A stretch of DNA of 64,000 nt from positions 155,261 to 219,260 of the forward strand of contig CASDYG010000001.1 in the NCBI GenBank assembly GCA_949285555.1. The letters run 5' to 3'. A program made the translations under genes and the position numbers. The stretch is from an uncultured Eubacteriales bacterium (GTDB lineage Bacteria > Bacillota > Clostridia > Peptostreptococcales > Anaerovoracaceae). Shown here in pieces: positions 8,997 through 16,884 of this stretch. The notes beneath the pieces were generated by a model. The model saw only the letters and a program-made list of their open reading frames with translations. It made no database searches and was not told the DNA's origin. How positions within the stretch are numbered: the stretch's first letter is position 1; every line of letters begins with the position of its first letter.

Positions 8997-10349
8997 TTAT
9001 CCTTCTAATGAATCACTACTATTATTAGAAGATATAAGCTCTACATCTTCTTCGGAATAATCTAACACATCCACTTTATCAAGCTTTTTGCTTAATGCTC
9101 TGGTTCTCACGCCCACCAGCTTCTCTAGGTCCTCATGAGCTTTTTCTATTCTTCCCTGAGCCTGAGTAAGGGCTTCTCCAAATTTTCCAAACTCAGTCTT
9201 TATCTCTGAAAGAAGTGCCCACACCTCACTGCTTCGCTTTTGTATAGCAAGGGATTTAAAGCCCATATGAAGACTATTTAGGATTGCAACCATAGTCGTA
9301 GGTCCTGCAAGAGTAATGCGATACTCTTCATTGAGCAGTTCCAAAAGGCCCATTGATATTGCTTCCGAGTAAAGTCCTTCTGTAGGCAAGAACATAATAG
9401 CAAAATCTGTAGTATGCGGCGGATTTACATATTTGCCGCGAATATCTGCAGCTTCTTTTTTAATTGTACTTGCCAGTTTTTTTCGGCATGAATCAATTAA
9501 ATTTTTATCCTGGTTTTCATAAGCATCCATTAAGGCTGCATAGGTATCTCCTGGGTACTTTGAATCAATAGGAAGATATATAAAATTATCATCACCCGCT
9601 GGCATTTTTATTGCATAATCCACCCTAACTGTTGCACCTGGCCAAAGCTGTGCCTGTTCCTCAAATTGAGCATATGAAAGTATTTCTTTAAGAATATTTC
9701 CAAGCTGTATTTCACCAAATATTCCTCTATTTTTAACATGAGTAAGTACCTTTTTTAAATCACCTACGCCAGTCGCAAGATTTTGCATCTCACCAAGTCC
9801 ACGTTGCACCTGTTCAAGACTTTCATTAACAATACGAAAGGATTGACTTATTCTCTCCTCGAGGGTCTTTTGAAGCTTTTCATCTACCATGCTTCTAAGA
9901 TGATTTAGCTGCTGATCCATGGTCTGTCTTATGGTGTCCATTGCACGTGTATTTTCAGTGTACATTTTGCCAAGAGAGTTATTCATAGCATTATGTATAT
10001 CTCTCATTGAGTCCATGCTATTTTTGTTCATGGAAGAAAGCACTTCATTCATTGCAAAAAGTCTGTCGCCTTGAACGTCTGTCATCTGTTTGATGCCACT
10101 TTCAAAGCTTTTCATACTTTTATCTATCATGAAGCTAATGCTATTTACTCCCTCCTTGCTTATAAGATTAATTTCATTTTTAGCAGCATTAAGCTCTCCC
10201 TGCATATTTCTGATACCATCTTCAAAAATTCGTGATGTTTCACCATTTCTATCCTTATTTCTTCTTAATACATAGAAGGTTAAAAATAGATTTATACCAA
10301 CAAGAATTAGGATGACTATTAAAATAGGAAAAAGTATTTCTACCCTCAT
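8997..10349 (-). CDS. rmuC: DNA recombination protein RmuC
   Basis: RmuC-family protein thought to limit inversions and rearrangements at repeats. One N-terminal membrane helix (about residues 5-28, rich in Ile/Leu) is followed by a long coiled coil (about 35-190, with repeated RxxMDQQL-type heptads). The RmuC nuclease-like domain follows, with the conserved stretch GNILKEILSYAQFEEQAQLWPG and the segment PIDSKYPGDTY near residue 262. Length 450 aa is typical. Stop and start are 7 nt apart from the aro fusion upstream, so the gene is cotranscribed with aromatic biosynthesis; this is probably an operon of convenience. Confidence 0.92.
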   Translation of the reverse strand: MRVEILFPILIVILILVGINLFLTFYVLRRNKDRNGETSRIFEDGIRNMQGELNAAKNEINLISKEGVNSISFMIDKSMKSFESGIKQMTDVQGDRLFAMNEVLSSMNKNSMDSMRDIHNAMNNSLGKMYTENTRAMDTIRQTMDQQLNHLRSMVDEKLQKTLEERISQSFRIVNESLEQVQRGLGEMQNLATGVGDLKKVLTHVKNRGIFGEIQLGNILKEILSYAQFEEQAQLWPGATVRVDYAIKMPAGDDNFIYLPIDSKYPGDTYAALMDAYENQDKNLIDSCRKKLASTIKKEAADIRGKYVNPPHTTDFAIMFLPTEGLYSEAISMGLLELLNEEYRITLAGPTTMVAILNSLHMGFKSLAIQKRSSEVWALLSEIKTEFGKFGEALTQAQGRIEKAHEDLEKLVGVRTRALSKKLDKVDVLDYSEEDVELISSNNSSDSLEG

Positions 10350-10357
10350 ATTCCCCC

Positions 10358-12229
10358 TTATATATCTTTTATAAAATCTAATGCCTCAATGTATGCGTTA
10401 AACACAGAACCCTTTATAACTTTAGTCATATTATCAGCCATTATCGTCTTAGGTCCATACTCAGCTCTTGTTTCTGCCTGAGCAATATGCACCTCTACAG
10501 CTGGCAATCCGACTATAGAAATCGCATCGGCAATTGCAAGTGAACTGTGACCAAAGCCTGTAGGGTTCATAATTATTGCATCATATGCTCCCTTGGCCTG
10601 CTGTATAGCCTCTACAATTTCACCCTCGTGATTAGACTGCATGAAGCTGACATTTATGTTTCTGTTTCTGCCTTCCTCTGATACCTCTTTTACCATATCT
10701 TCATAAGTAAGCGTTCTATCGTCTTCAATGGATATTTCCATCAGATTCATGTTTGGACCACTTATTACTAACACATTTTTCTTTAGATCCATCTTATTTT
10801 CAAGCTGCATATTGGACCAGCTCTCATAAAGATTTTTTCTACGCTCATAAACGCCTTTAATACCATCTCTGACATAAATTGGTCTATCTGCTACCTGAAT
10901 TTTACCCAGATCACGCTTTACCCAAATTACAATTCCATTCTGACGCAGCAGCTGTCTATTCTTTTCTTCTTCTACTATTCCGCCTCCTGTTGATATGACC
11001 ATACCCATTTCCTTTGAAAGCTCTTTGAGAAGCAGATTCTCCATCACTCTGAATCTGGATTCACCATGCTCCCTGATAAATTCCTCAGGCGTCTTTCCCT
11101 GATCCAAAGTGAATATATAGTCAGTATCCATAAATGGCATCTTATGTTCACGGGCAATACGTCTTCCAAGAAAGCTTTTTCCAGCACCAGCCATGCCAAT
11201 TAGCACTCTGTTTAACAATACGGAGAGCACTTTATCAATAGTACGTTCTATATCATCTACTGAAATATGACCTTTGCACAATATGGATGCCGTTTTACCG
11301 CACTGTGCTATAAACATCTCTAATCCTGTAGCAGTTTTTATTCCCCGATCCTCTGCATCCATAATCAGTTTTGTTCGATATGGATTATATATAAGATCAC
11401 AGACTGCACTAAGCTTCTTAAATCGGCTTATATCAACCGGGGATTCACCGTTATTTGGATAAGCTCCAACAGGAGTAGTATTTACTAGTATTTCAGCATC
11501 CTCATGCCTTTCAATGTTTCCATAATTATTTTCACTGGTTCTAGAAATCTTATAGACATTGGCAGCACCCATATCAGTTACAACGGCACTTACCGTATCA
11601 GACATTGGTCCTGTTCCTAATATTACAACTTTTTTACCTGCAACATCAATTTTGAAATGCTCAAGCATATAATGAAATCCAAAATAATCTGTATTATAAC
11701 CTGTTAGTGTACCATCCACTTCACGCTTTAAAGTATTTACATTGCCAAGTGCATAGCACTCAGGTGCTAGCTGATCACACCAGTCGTATGCCAGTTTCTT
11801 ATATTTGCCTGAAACGTTAAATCCTTGATATACCAAGCTGTTCAAATACTCTTTAATCCTATCCTCAGATGCTTCAAGAATAGAATAATCATAGTCTCCC
11901 CAGTAGCTATGAACCCTAGTAGGCAAGTTATCAGTTTTTTTGTCAGTGAGGAGAGCAAATGAGCCTGTTCTTATTATCTGATCCTGCAATTCTTTAGATG
12001 AATCTATTATTGCTCTAAAAGTAGCAGCGTCATAGATGCTAACCTTTGAAAGTATATCCTCTTCTCTTTTTTGATTTTCTACTGGCAGTCCCTTGCTTTT
12101 CTTTAACTTGGCAATTTCTTTTATAACAGCTCTTCTCTGTTCCAAAAGATGCATGAGCTGATTATCAATTCTGTCAATATCTCTTCTTGCCTTATCTAAC
12201 GACGTTGGCTTATCAAACTTCTTTTCCAC
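10358..12229 (-). CDS. Tetrafunctional fusion: chorismate mutase / shikimate dehydrogenase / shikimate kinase / type II 3-dehydroquinase
   Basis: Four shikimate-pathway domains in one 623-aa chain. An AroQ-type chorismate mutase occupies about 10-90 (ARRDIDRIDNQLMHLLEQRR, then EEDIL). Shikimate dehydrogenase is about 100-325; the catalytic Lys is kept in GKYKK, followed by ALGNVNTL, GYNTDYFGF and the nucleotide loop LGTGP. Shikimate kinase is about 330-485 (Walker A GMAGAGKS, DTD, SRFRVME, STGGG, ADRP). A type II dehydroquinase-like domain is about 492-623 (ISGPNMNLM, QSNHEGEIVEAIQ, NPTGFGHSS, VEVHI). The first SDH substrate motif is altered (VHSYWG), and the dehydroquinase lid lacks its usual Arg and Tyr. 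The GTG start has GGAGG upstream and follows aroC by 1 nt. Confidence 0.9.
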   Translation of the reverse strand: MEKKFDKPTSLDKARRDIDRIDNQLMHLLEQRRAVIKEIAKLKKSKGLPVENQKREEDILSKVSIYDAATFRAIIDSSKELQDQIIRTGSFALLTDKKTDNLPTRVHSYWGDYDYSILEASEDRIKEYLNSLVYQGFNVSGKYKKLAYDWCDQLAPECYALGNVNTLKREVDGTLTGYNTDYFGFHYMLEHFKIDVAGKKVVILGTGPMSDTVSAVVTDMGAANVYKISRTSENNYGNIERHEDAEILVNTTPVGAYPNNGESPVDISRFKKLSAVCDLIYNPYRTKLIMDAEDRGIKTATGLEMFIAQCGKTASILCKGHISVDDIERTIDKVLSVLLNRVLIGMAGAGKSFLGRRIAREHKMPFMDTDYIFTLDQGKTPEEFIREHGESRFRVMENLLLKELSKEMGMVISTGGGIVEEEKNRQLLRQNGIVIWVKRDLGKIQVADRPIYVRDGIKGVYERRKNLYESWSNMQLENKMDLKKNVLVISGPNMNLMEISIEDDRTLTYEDMVKEVSEEGRNRNINVSFMQSNHEGEIVEAIQQAKGAYDAIIMNPTGFGHSSLAIADAISIVGLPAVEVHIAQAETRAEYGPKTIMADNMTKVIKGSVFNAYIEALDFIKDI

Positions 12230-12230
12230 C

Positions 12231-13295
12231 CTATTCCTCCATTAATAAATCCGTTATTACAAAAATGCTGGCTGCTCTTACAACCTCCGGCACTCTGAGT
12301 ACATATGCGACATCATGACGTCCTTTTATTGTTATATCTTCATTTTTCATATTACCTAAATTTATAGTTTTTTGTGTCTTTCCAATAGATGGTGTAGGCT
12401 TAAAATAACAATCGAAGAAAATATCCTGTCCGCTACTTCGTCCGCCTAAAATTCCTCCCTGCTTATTTGAAAGAAATGAGATAATTCCATTATCAGTTAT
12501 ATGCAATGAATCATTTGCATCGCTACCTAACATATCTGCCACTTCTATCCCTTCCCCGAAGCTAATTGCCTTCATACCTGGAATAGAAAACATCATATGA
12601 GAAAGCAATCCTTCAAGCGTATCCATCATTGGTTTTCCCATACCAAGTGGTGGATTCTTGATAAGGCATCTTACCACTCCTCCTACAGAATCTCCTGATG
12701 TCTTAACGTCTTTCAGCAGCTGCTGCCATTTTTCTTTATCTTCTTCACCACCAAGCCTTATAAGCTCTGCAAAAATTTCTATTTCATGCTCCTTTAAAGC
12801 CGCTTCACATATAGCTGCTGCTACCACTAAAGGTGCAGTAAGTCTTCCAGAATTATGTCCACCGCCCCTTCGCACTTCATCCATATCAATGCCTGCATAC
12901 AAAGCTTTATACATAAGTGGAAAATCTGCCGTACCAGGACGAGGCATCCCACTAAGACTATCATAATCATTGCTATTTTTGTGCGTATTTTTAATTATAA
13001 ATGCTAAAGGTGCACCATTGGTTTTTAACACTCGTTTACACCTATTAGCATCAGGACTATCAATAGTACAATCATCAGATTCTACTACACCCGATAAAAA
13101 TATCACCTTATCTTCCTCTATTCTTTTAGTGACGTATTGCTTTCCTCTTGGTGATCTTTTTTTCAGTCCATCATCTATCTTTTTTTCATCTATTAACATG
13201 CCCATTGGAAGGCCTTCAATTACGCCACCTATTGCCGGTCCATGGGATTCTCCAAAAATGGTCAGTTTAATATTTTTACCAAAGGTACTAGACAA
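12231..13295 (-). CDS. aroC: Chorismate synthase
   Basis: Makes chorismate from EPSP using reduced FMN. The N-terminal signature GESHGPAIGGVIEG (about residues 15-28), RRGGGHNSGRLTAPLV near 140 and GGRSSGQD near 294 are all visible. Length 354 aa is normal. The start is TTG at 13295, chosen because AAGGAGG lies 4 nt upstream and the next codons match the usual N-terminus. This start lies inside the 3' end of aroA, a 34-nt overlap that suggests translational coupling. It is followed by the four-domain aro fusion, so this operon holds shikimate-pathway steps 3 to 7 plus chorismate mutase. Confidence 0.95.
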   Translation of the reverse strand: MSSTFGKNIKLTIFGESHGPAIGGVIEGLPMGMLIDEKKIDDGLKKRSPRGKQYVTKRIEEDKVIFLSGVVESDDCTIDSPDANRCKRVLKTNGAPLAFIIKNTHKNSNDYDSLSGMPRPGTADFPLMYKALYAGIDMDEVRRGGGHNSGRLTAPLVVAAAICEAALKEHEIEIFAELIRLGGEEDKEKWQQLLKDVKTSGDSVGGVVRCLIKNPPLGMGKPMMDTLEGLLSHMMFSIPGMKAISFGEGIEVADMLGSDANDSLHITDNGIISFLSNKQGGILGGRSSGQDIFFDCYFKPTPSIGKTQKTINLGNMKNEDITIKGRHDVAYVLRVPEVVRAASIFVITDLLMEE

Positions 13296-14812
13296 AGCCC
13301 CTCCTTATTTCCAGTTTTTTTATATTCTACTTCAAATAATCCACATTCAAGGCATTGACTTAAAAGCTCAGAATAAGACTTATTAAGTCCCTCTGGATGA
13401 CACACTAATACACTCCTATGAAATAATATACCGCTTGCCATTGCCAGCATAATAATTCTATGATCCTCAGATACACATTCTATCATCTCATCTTGCTTAC
13501 CTTCAAAATCATATTCATATCTTCTAATAAGTAAGTTTTTCTTGTGTTCTTCAATACTTGCCACATCAGATAAGATGTTTCTTATTCCCTCTATTCGGTC
13601 AGACTCCTTATGATGTAATATGTCGATATTACATAAGTACAAATTAATATCTAAGTATATACCTAAAAGTGCAATAAGATGTACACTGTCTGGAAAACTA
13701 CTACAATCAATTTTCAAGCATTTATGAGAAAAGCTCCTATCACAACCAACATTAGAATCTTTTTTATTAATTTCATTATCATAAATAAATCTTTTTATAT
13801 ATTTTGATTCTTTATATTCACCATGATATTTACCTCGGGCTATTTTTGCCATATACTTAAAAAGTTCACAAGCATAAAAGTCACCTTGATATCCTATATC
13901 TGGCCTATTTTCTAATTTCGTATTAAATTCGATACCAATTCTTTCGCCTTTACTATTATAAAAGTCTTCACCATTATTTGCGGCCATTATAACCATCCAA
14001 AAAGCAGCGGATGAATAGTCAATAGGATGATTGAAATTTATATTGTTGTTAGTATTATCATTATCCTTTTCTCCACTACTAGTTGCAAGCAAACTAAAAG
14101 TGGTTATATCGCTGGATGAAACATCATAGTAAATTCCATAATTTTCTAAAAGTGCAAGTGTAAACCTTACATACGAATATGACGGAATATTCCCCGATAC
14201 AGCAATCTTTGTAGCTGTATCCCCCATACATCCCATTATCATAAGAAGCGCTGATAGCTCCTGTGAGGTTTTAATATCCTTAAGTAATATCACTTTATTT
14301 TGATGTGAATATGTAATTTCACAATTTTCTATTCCGTTAATAGGTCTATTATAAAGTCTTCCATTTACGGTAAATTCTGTTTTTATTCCGATGATATAAC
14401 ACAGGCACACAAAAAACCGAAGCGTTGTTCCACTTTCACCTACTGCCAGCTTTAGTGTATGACTTGAGAAATAGTCTCTAAAAAACTCTTCTCTACTTTG
14501 CTTCAAATGGTCGCCTTTACATGACGTTTTTCTATAGTCATCCCACTTGTAGGTAGCAGTTTTAAGATGTTCTAAAAAAGCCATGACACAACTAAGAGTA
14601 TGCCTGACATCATCACAGCTTTTTCTAGCAATATTTTCAATGTCAGTATCTATTGCTGATTCTGTAGCTTCGTATAGACCCATGAAGCTTCCATATTCGT
14701 CTATACAATACCTGTTGTAAAATATAATCAAATCTATAAAAAGTTTTCTATGAATATATGATTTTGATATAGGTAGTATGACAGTATAGGCTTTGCGTTT
14801 AGAAATCTTCAT
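13262..14812 (-). CDS. aroA: 3-phosphoshikimate 1-carboxyvinyltransferase (EPSP synthase), divergent and enlarged
   Basis: Transfers enolpyruvyl from PEP to shikimate-3-phosphate. Catalytic motifs survive: SKSYIHR (residues 16-22, for SKSxxxR), GESGTTLRFF near 124, GRLYNRPI near 149, FPDSVHLIA near 380, HKESDRI near 410 and EDHRIIMLAMA near 462. At 516 aa it is some 80-90 residues longer than usual. There is an extended segment before the GESGT motif, an Asn/Asp-rich insert (DNDNTNNNINFN) near 256 and a Lys-rich insert near 330-370. There is no Shine-Dalgarno before the ATG, and a promoter -10 box lies 7 nt upstream. The motifs argue for an active enzyme, although the body is very diverged. 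Confidence 0.85.
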   Translation of the reverse strand: MKISKRKAYTVILPISKSYIHRKLFIDLIIFYNRYCIDEYGSFMGLYEATESAIDTDIENIARKSCDDVRHTLSCVMAFLEHLKTATYKWDDYRKTSCKGDHLKQSREEFFRDYFSSHTLKLAVGESGTTLRFFVCLCYIIGIKTEFTVNGRLYNRPINGIENCEITYSHQNKVILLKDIKTSQELSALLMIMGCMGDTATKIAVSGNIPSYSYVRFTLALLENYGIYYDVSSSDITTFSLLATSSGEKDNDNTNNNINFNHPIDYSSAAFWMVIMAANNGEDFYNSKGERIGIEFNTKLENRPDIGYQGDFYACELFKYMAKIARGKYHGEYKESKYIKRFIYDNEINKKDSNVGCDRSFSHKCLKIDCSSFPDSVHLIALLGIYLDINLYLCNIDILHHKESDRIEGIRNILSDVASIEEHKKNLLIRRYEYDFEGKQDEMIECVSEDHRIIMLAMASGILFHRSVLVCHPEGLNKSYSELLSQCLECGLFEVEYKKTGNKEGLCLVPLVKILN

Positions 14813-14819
14813 AAGCTAT

Positions 14820-14848
14820 ATTTTACAACATTATCACCGTTTTGTGAA
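14820..14848 (-). promoter_or_regulatory. Candidate aroA promoter placing the start of transcription at the start codon
   Basis: On the minus strand TTCACA (14843-14848), 17 nt, TAAAAT (14820-14825). Transcription would begin near 14813, one base before the aroA ATG (14812), which also lacks any Shine-Dalgarno. Either the mRNA is leaderless or a second promoter further upstream is used. Confidence 0.45.
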
Positions 14849-15156
14849 CTACCCACCATCTAAAGAAGTATGAAGAGTAAAATATAAATTACAGCCATGA
14901 AAAGCATAGCATAAAATATAATCAGCTCCAAAAGCTAAAAATAAAAATCTAAGTTTTAAAACAGTAAATCAAAATTCCTACAGCAGTTTAACGAAAATTA
15001 ATTACTAATTGCTACAAATATATTATAATTTTTTATTTTAAATCAATTTCTTAAGTATGAGGCTTTTTACTTTGTTCAATAACTAATATTACCAATACAG
15101 TTGTCATTATAAGCTCTAATAAAAATACTTTTAATGTCTACTAACTCATTCATTTA
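14849..15156. other. Non-coding gap upstream of aroA
   Basis: This is the remainder of a 344-nt gap between aroA and the 15157 membrane protein; both genes are on the minus strand. It is very AT-rich. I see no open frame with a ribosome site, no T-box core motif and no strong T-tract hairpin. A small AGCT-CCAAA-AGCT stem near 14926-14938 is too weak to call. Confidence 0.6.
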
Positions 15157-15684
15157 TTAATTAAATTTATCTCGATAAATTTTATCAAACAGCCACTGTA
15201 AATTTATAAAAGGCTTTGGTTGCTCATCTATAAGTGGTTTTAATACTTTAATTATATTCTTTTTTAAAGTGGCATCATTTATTTTACTTATATCTATATC
15301 CTTATAATCATTATTGGCATCACTAGCATATATCAATATAAATTTACTATTAAAGCTATACATCAAATTATCATGATTAAATAAATACCCTTTTTCACCA
15401 TATAAATTTAATGTTGTAAAATACCCTGTCTGCTCATTGTTTTTATCAAATGTCAAAATTGCAGGTTTTCCGTCAAAATCATACTCTATCCCATCTATAT
15501 CAGGATTATATATCCAATCTAAATTATCAACCAACATCATAAGTACAGGCTCGGTACCTTTCTTATGTGGAGTATGTTTAGCATAATATACAGAATTTAC
15601 CTTTAAATTACAGTAAATATATCCATATATTAAAAACAATATAATTAATACCAAAGGAACAGTTATTAGTATTTTTTTCTTCAT
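15157..15684 (-). CDS. Membrane-anchored protein of unknown function
   Basis: I do not recognise this family. The start at 15684 is chosen because AGGAAG lies 6-7 nt before it; the longer ATG at 15717 has no ribosome site. The 175-aa product starts MKKKILITV and has one N-terminal hydrophobic helix (about residues 5-22). The rest is soluble, with many aromatic and charged residues (YYAKHTPHKKGTEP, IEYDFDGKPAILTFDKN). No cysteine lipobox is seen, so it is most likely an extracellular domain tethered by an uncleaved signal anchor. It is transcribed alone from the promoter at 15740-15769. It is strikingly Lys/Asn/Tyr-rich and AT-rich, even for this window. Confidence 0.7.
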   Translation of the reverse strand: MKKKILITVPLVLIILFLIYGYIYCNLKVNSVYYAKHTPHKKGTEPVLMMLVDNLDWIYNPDIDGIEYDFDGKPAILTFDKNNEQTGYFTTLNLYGEKGYLFNHDNLMYSFNSKFILIYASDANNDYKDIDISKINDATLKKNIIKVLKPLIDEQPKPFINLQWLFDKIYRDKFN

Positions 15685-15739
15685 TTTATACTTCCTATAT
15701 TTATATAATCTTTTCAAATATTTACCAATTGCCTTTGTT

Positions 15740-15769
15740 ATTTTATTTTTAGTGAAATATAAATGTCAA
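15740..15769 (-). promoter_or_regulatory. Promoter of the 15157-15684 membrane protein
   Basis: On the minus strand TTGACA (15764-15769), 18 nt, TAAAAT (15740-15745), about 55 nt upstream of the chosen ATG. Confidence 0.65.
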
Positions 15770-16007
15770 GACTTTTTGTAAAATATATTTTTAAATATTT
15801 TGTATAATCAATTTTATATGAAACAAGAATAGTCTGTAATTCTAAAAAAAGTAACGAATTTAGGTAGGTATTGGTTTGGAAAATACAATTATAGGTTCAC
15901 AAAATTGATTTAATACTTATATTTTAACAGAAGAAAAAGTAATTTTTTAAAAGAAAATTTCTGACAGTCAGTCCTTTTCAATACAAACAACTTAGCCTCT
16001 TATTTAC
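15770..16007. other. Non-coding gap
   Basis: With the flanking promoter and terminator this makes a 446-nt stretch without a gene (15685-16130). The interior is AT-rich. I see no supported open frame, RNA gene or repeat in it apart from the promoter at 15740-15769 and the terminator at 16008-16039. Confidence 0.6.
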
Positions 16008-16039
16008 AAAAAAACGTAGCAGACATTAAAACTGCTACG
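16008..16039 (-). terminator. Intrinsic terminator of the DUF1836 gene
   Basis: On the minus strand a perfect 8-bp stem CGTAGCAG/CTGCTACG (16015-16039) with a 9-nt loop is followed by seven Ts. It lies about 90 nt beyond the stop of the DUF1836 gene. Confidence 0.88.
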
Positions 16040-16130
16040 CAAAGGTCGAAATTTATAATAGTTTAATTATTGCTACTTTATGTTTAAAATATTTTCATAT
16101 AAATTTTTCTAATATTTCTACAACTATAAT

Positions 16131-16658
16131 CTATTCTTCCACATCTTCATCAGTTTCTATGGCAATAATCATGCTTTTTACGAAAAGCTGACTGGCAAAG
16201 CTTCTGCAAGCAGCATGGCAAAGCCTCCACATATCATCCTCACGCATTGATGTATACTCCTCATTAGCCCTCTTAGCCTCTTCAGAAGATGGATTAAATA
16301 CAAGTGCCAGCTCTCCCTGTAAAATTTTACAAAATTTTCCATAGCACTCCTGAACACGTCCATTATCTGTAGCCTTAGAAATAAGCTCAGATACTTGATT
16401 GATGGGAAGTACATTTTTTAGCAAAGCAATGACCATAAGTGCAGCAATCGATTCCTTATCATATTTTTTATTGATTGGAGCCTTAATATATGATTGCTTA
16501 ACATAGTTACTAACCATAGTTTTGGTTAGTTTATTTACTGATCCCTTATCATCATACATAATAAATACACCATTTACTAAATTTATTACCTGCTCCAGAT
16601 ATAATGGCATAGGTGGAAGCTCGTTCCAGCTTGGTAATCTAAATGTATAAAGCTCCAT
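16131..16658 (-). CDS. DUF1836 domain protein, possible DNA-binding regulator
   Basis: Member of the DUF1836 family: LPSWNELPPMPLYLEQVINLVN near the N-terminus, then TKTMVSNYVKQSYIKAP, a helix-turn-helix-like segment, and KKYDKESIAALMVI. Family members are small cytoplasmic proteins of unproven, probably regulatory, role. The start at 16658 is preferred over 16673 because AAGGAG lies 5 nt upstream. The acidic C-terminus ends DEDVEE. It is divergently transcribed from the acyl-CoA synthetase gene, with -35 boxes nearly touching, so it may regulate that neighbour (inference). Confidence 0.85.
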   Translation of the reverse strand: MELYTFRLPSWNELPPMPLYLEQVINLVNGVFIMYDDKGSVNKLTKTMVSNYVKQSYIKAPINKKYDKESIAALMVIALLKNVLPINQVSELISKATDNGRVQECYGKFCKILQGELALVFNPSSEEAKRANEEYTSMREDDMWRLCHAACRSFASQLFVKSMIIAIETDEDVEE

Positions 16659-16762
16659 AGGTACTCCTTCCATTAATAACTAAATCTACATCTTAAGCAA
16701 TTATTATTTATTACTTTAGCTTAAATGCAATTAGACTAATTTACATAAAATATATCCAATTT

Positions 16763-16791
16763 AGTATAACACTTGCTATAGTATTAGTCAA
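16763..16791 (-). promoter_or_regulatory. Promoter of the DUF1836 gene
   Basis: On the minus strand TTGACT (16786-16791), 17 nt, TATACT (16763-16768). Its -35 box lies 3 bp from the -35 box of the opposite promoter, and together they form the palindrome GTCAA-TAG-TTGAC. Confidence 0.8.
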
Positions 16792-16794
16792 TAG

Positions 16795-16823
16795 TTGACA
16801 TGTTATCTAATATTGTGTAATAT
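16795..16823 (+). promoter_or_regulatory. Promoter of the acyl-CoA synthetase gene
   Basis: TTGACA (16795-16800), 17 nt, TAATAT (16818-16823), about 60 nt upstream of the ATG at 16885; back-to-back with the DUF1836 promoter. Confidence 0.8.
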
Positions 16824-16884
16824 AGTTTTGGATAACCGATTGATTCTAATATAATATTTCGTATATAAGAAGCAGGAGATTTCT

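Noticed and set aside
12658-13386. Plus-strand open frames across aroC
   Set aside because: Antisense shadows; aroC on the minus strand has complete family motifs.
14813-15156. T-box leader for the aro operon
   Set aside because: No T-box core, specifier stem or terminator could be seen.
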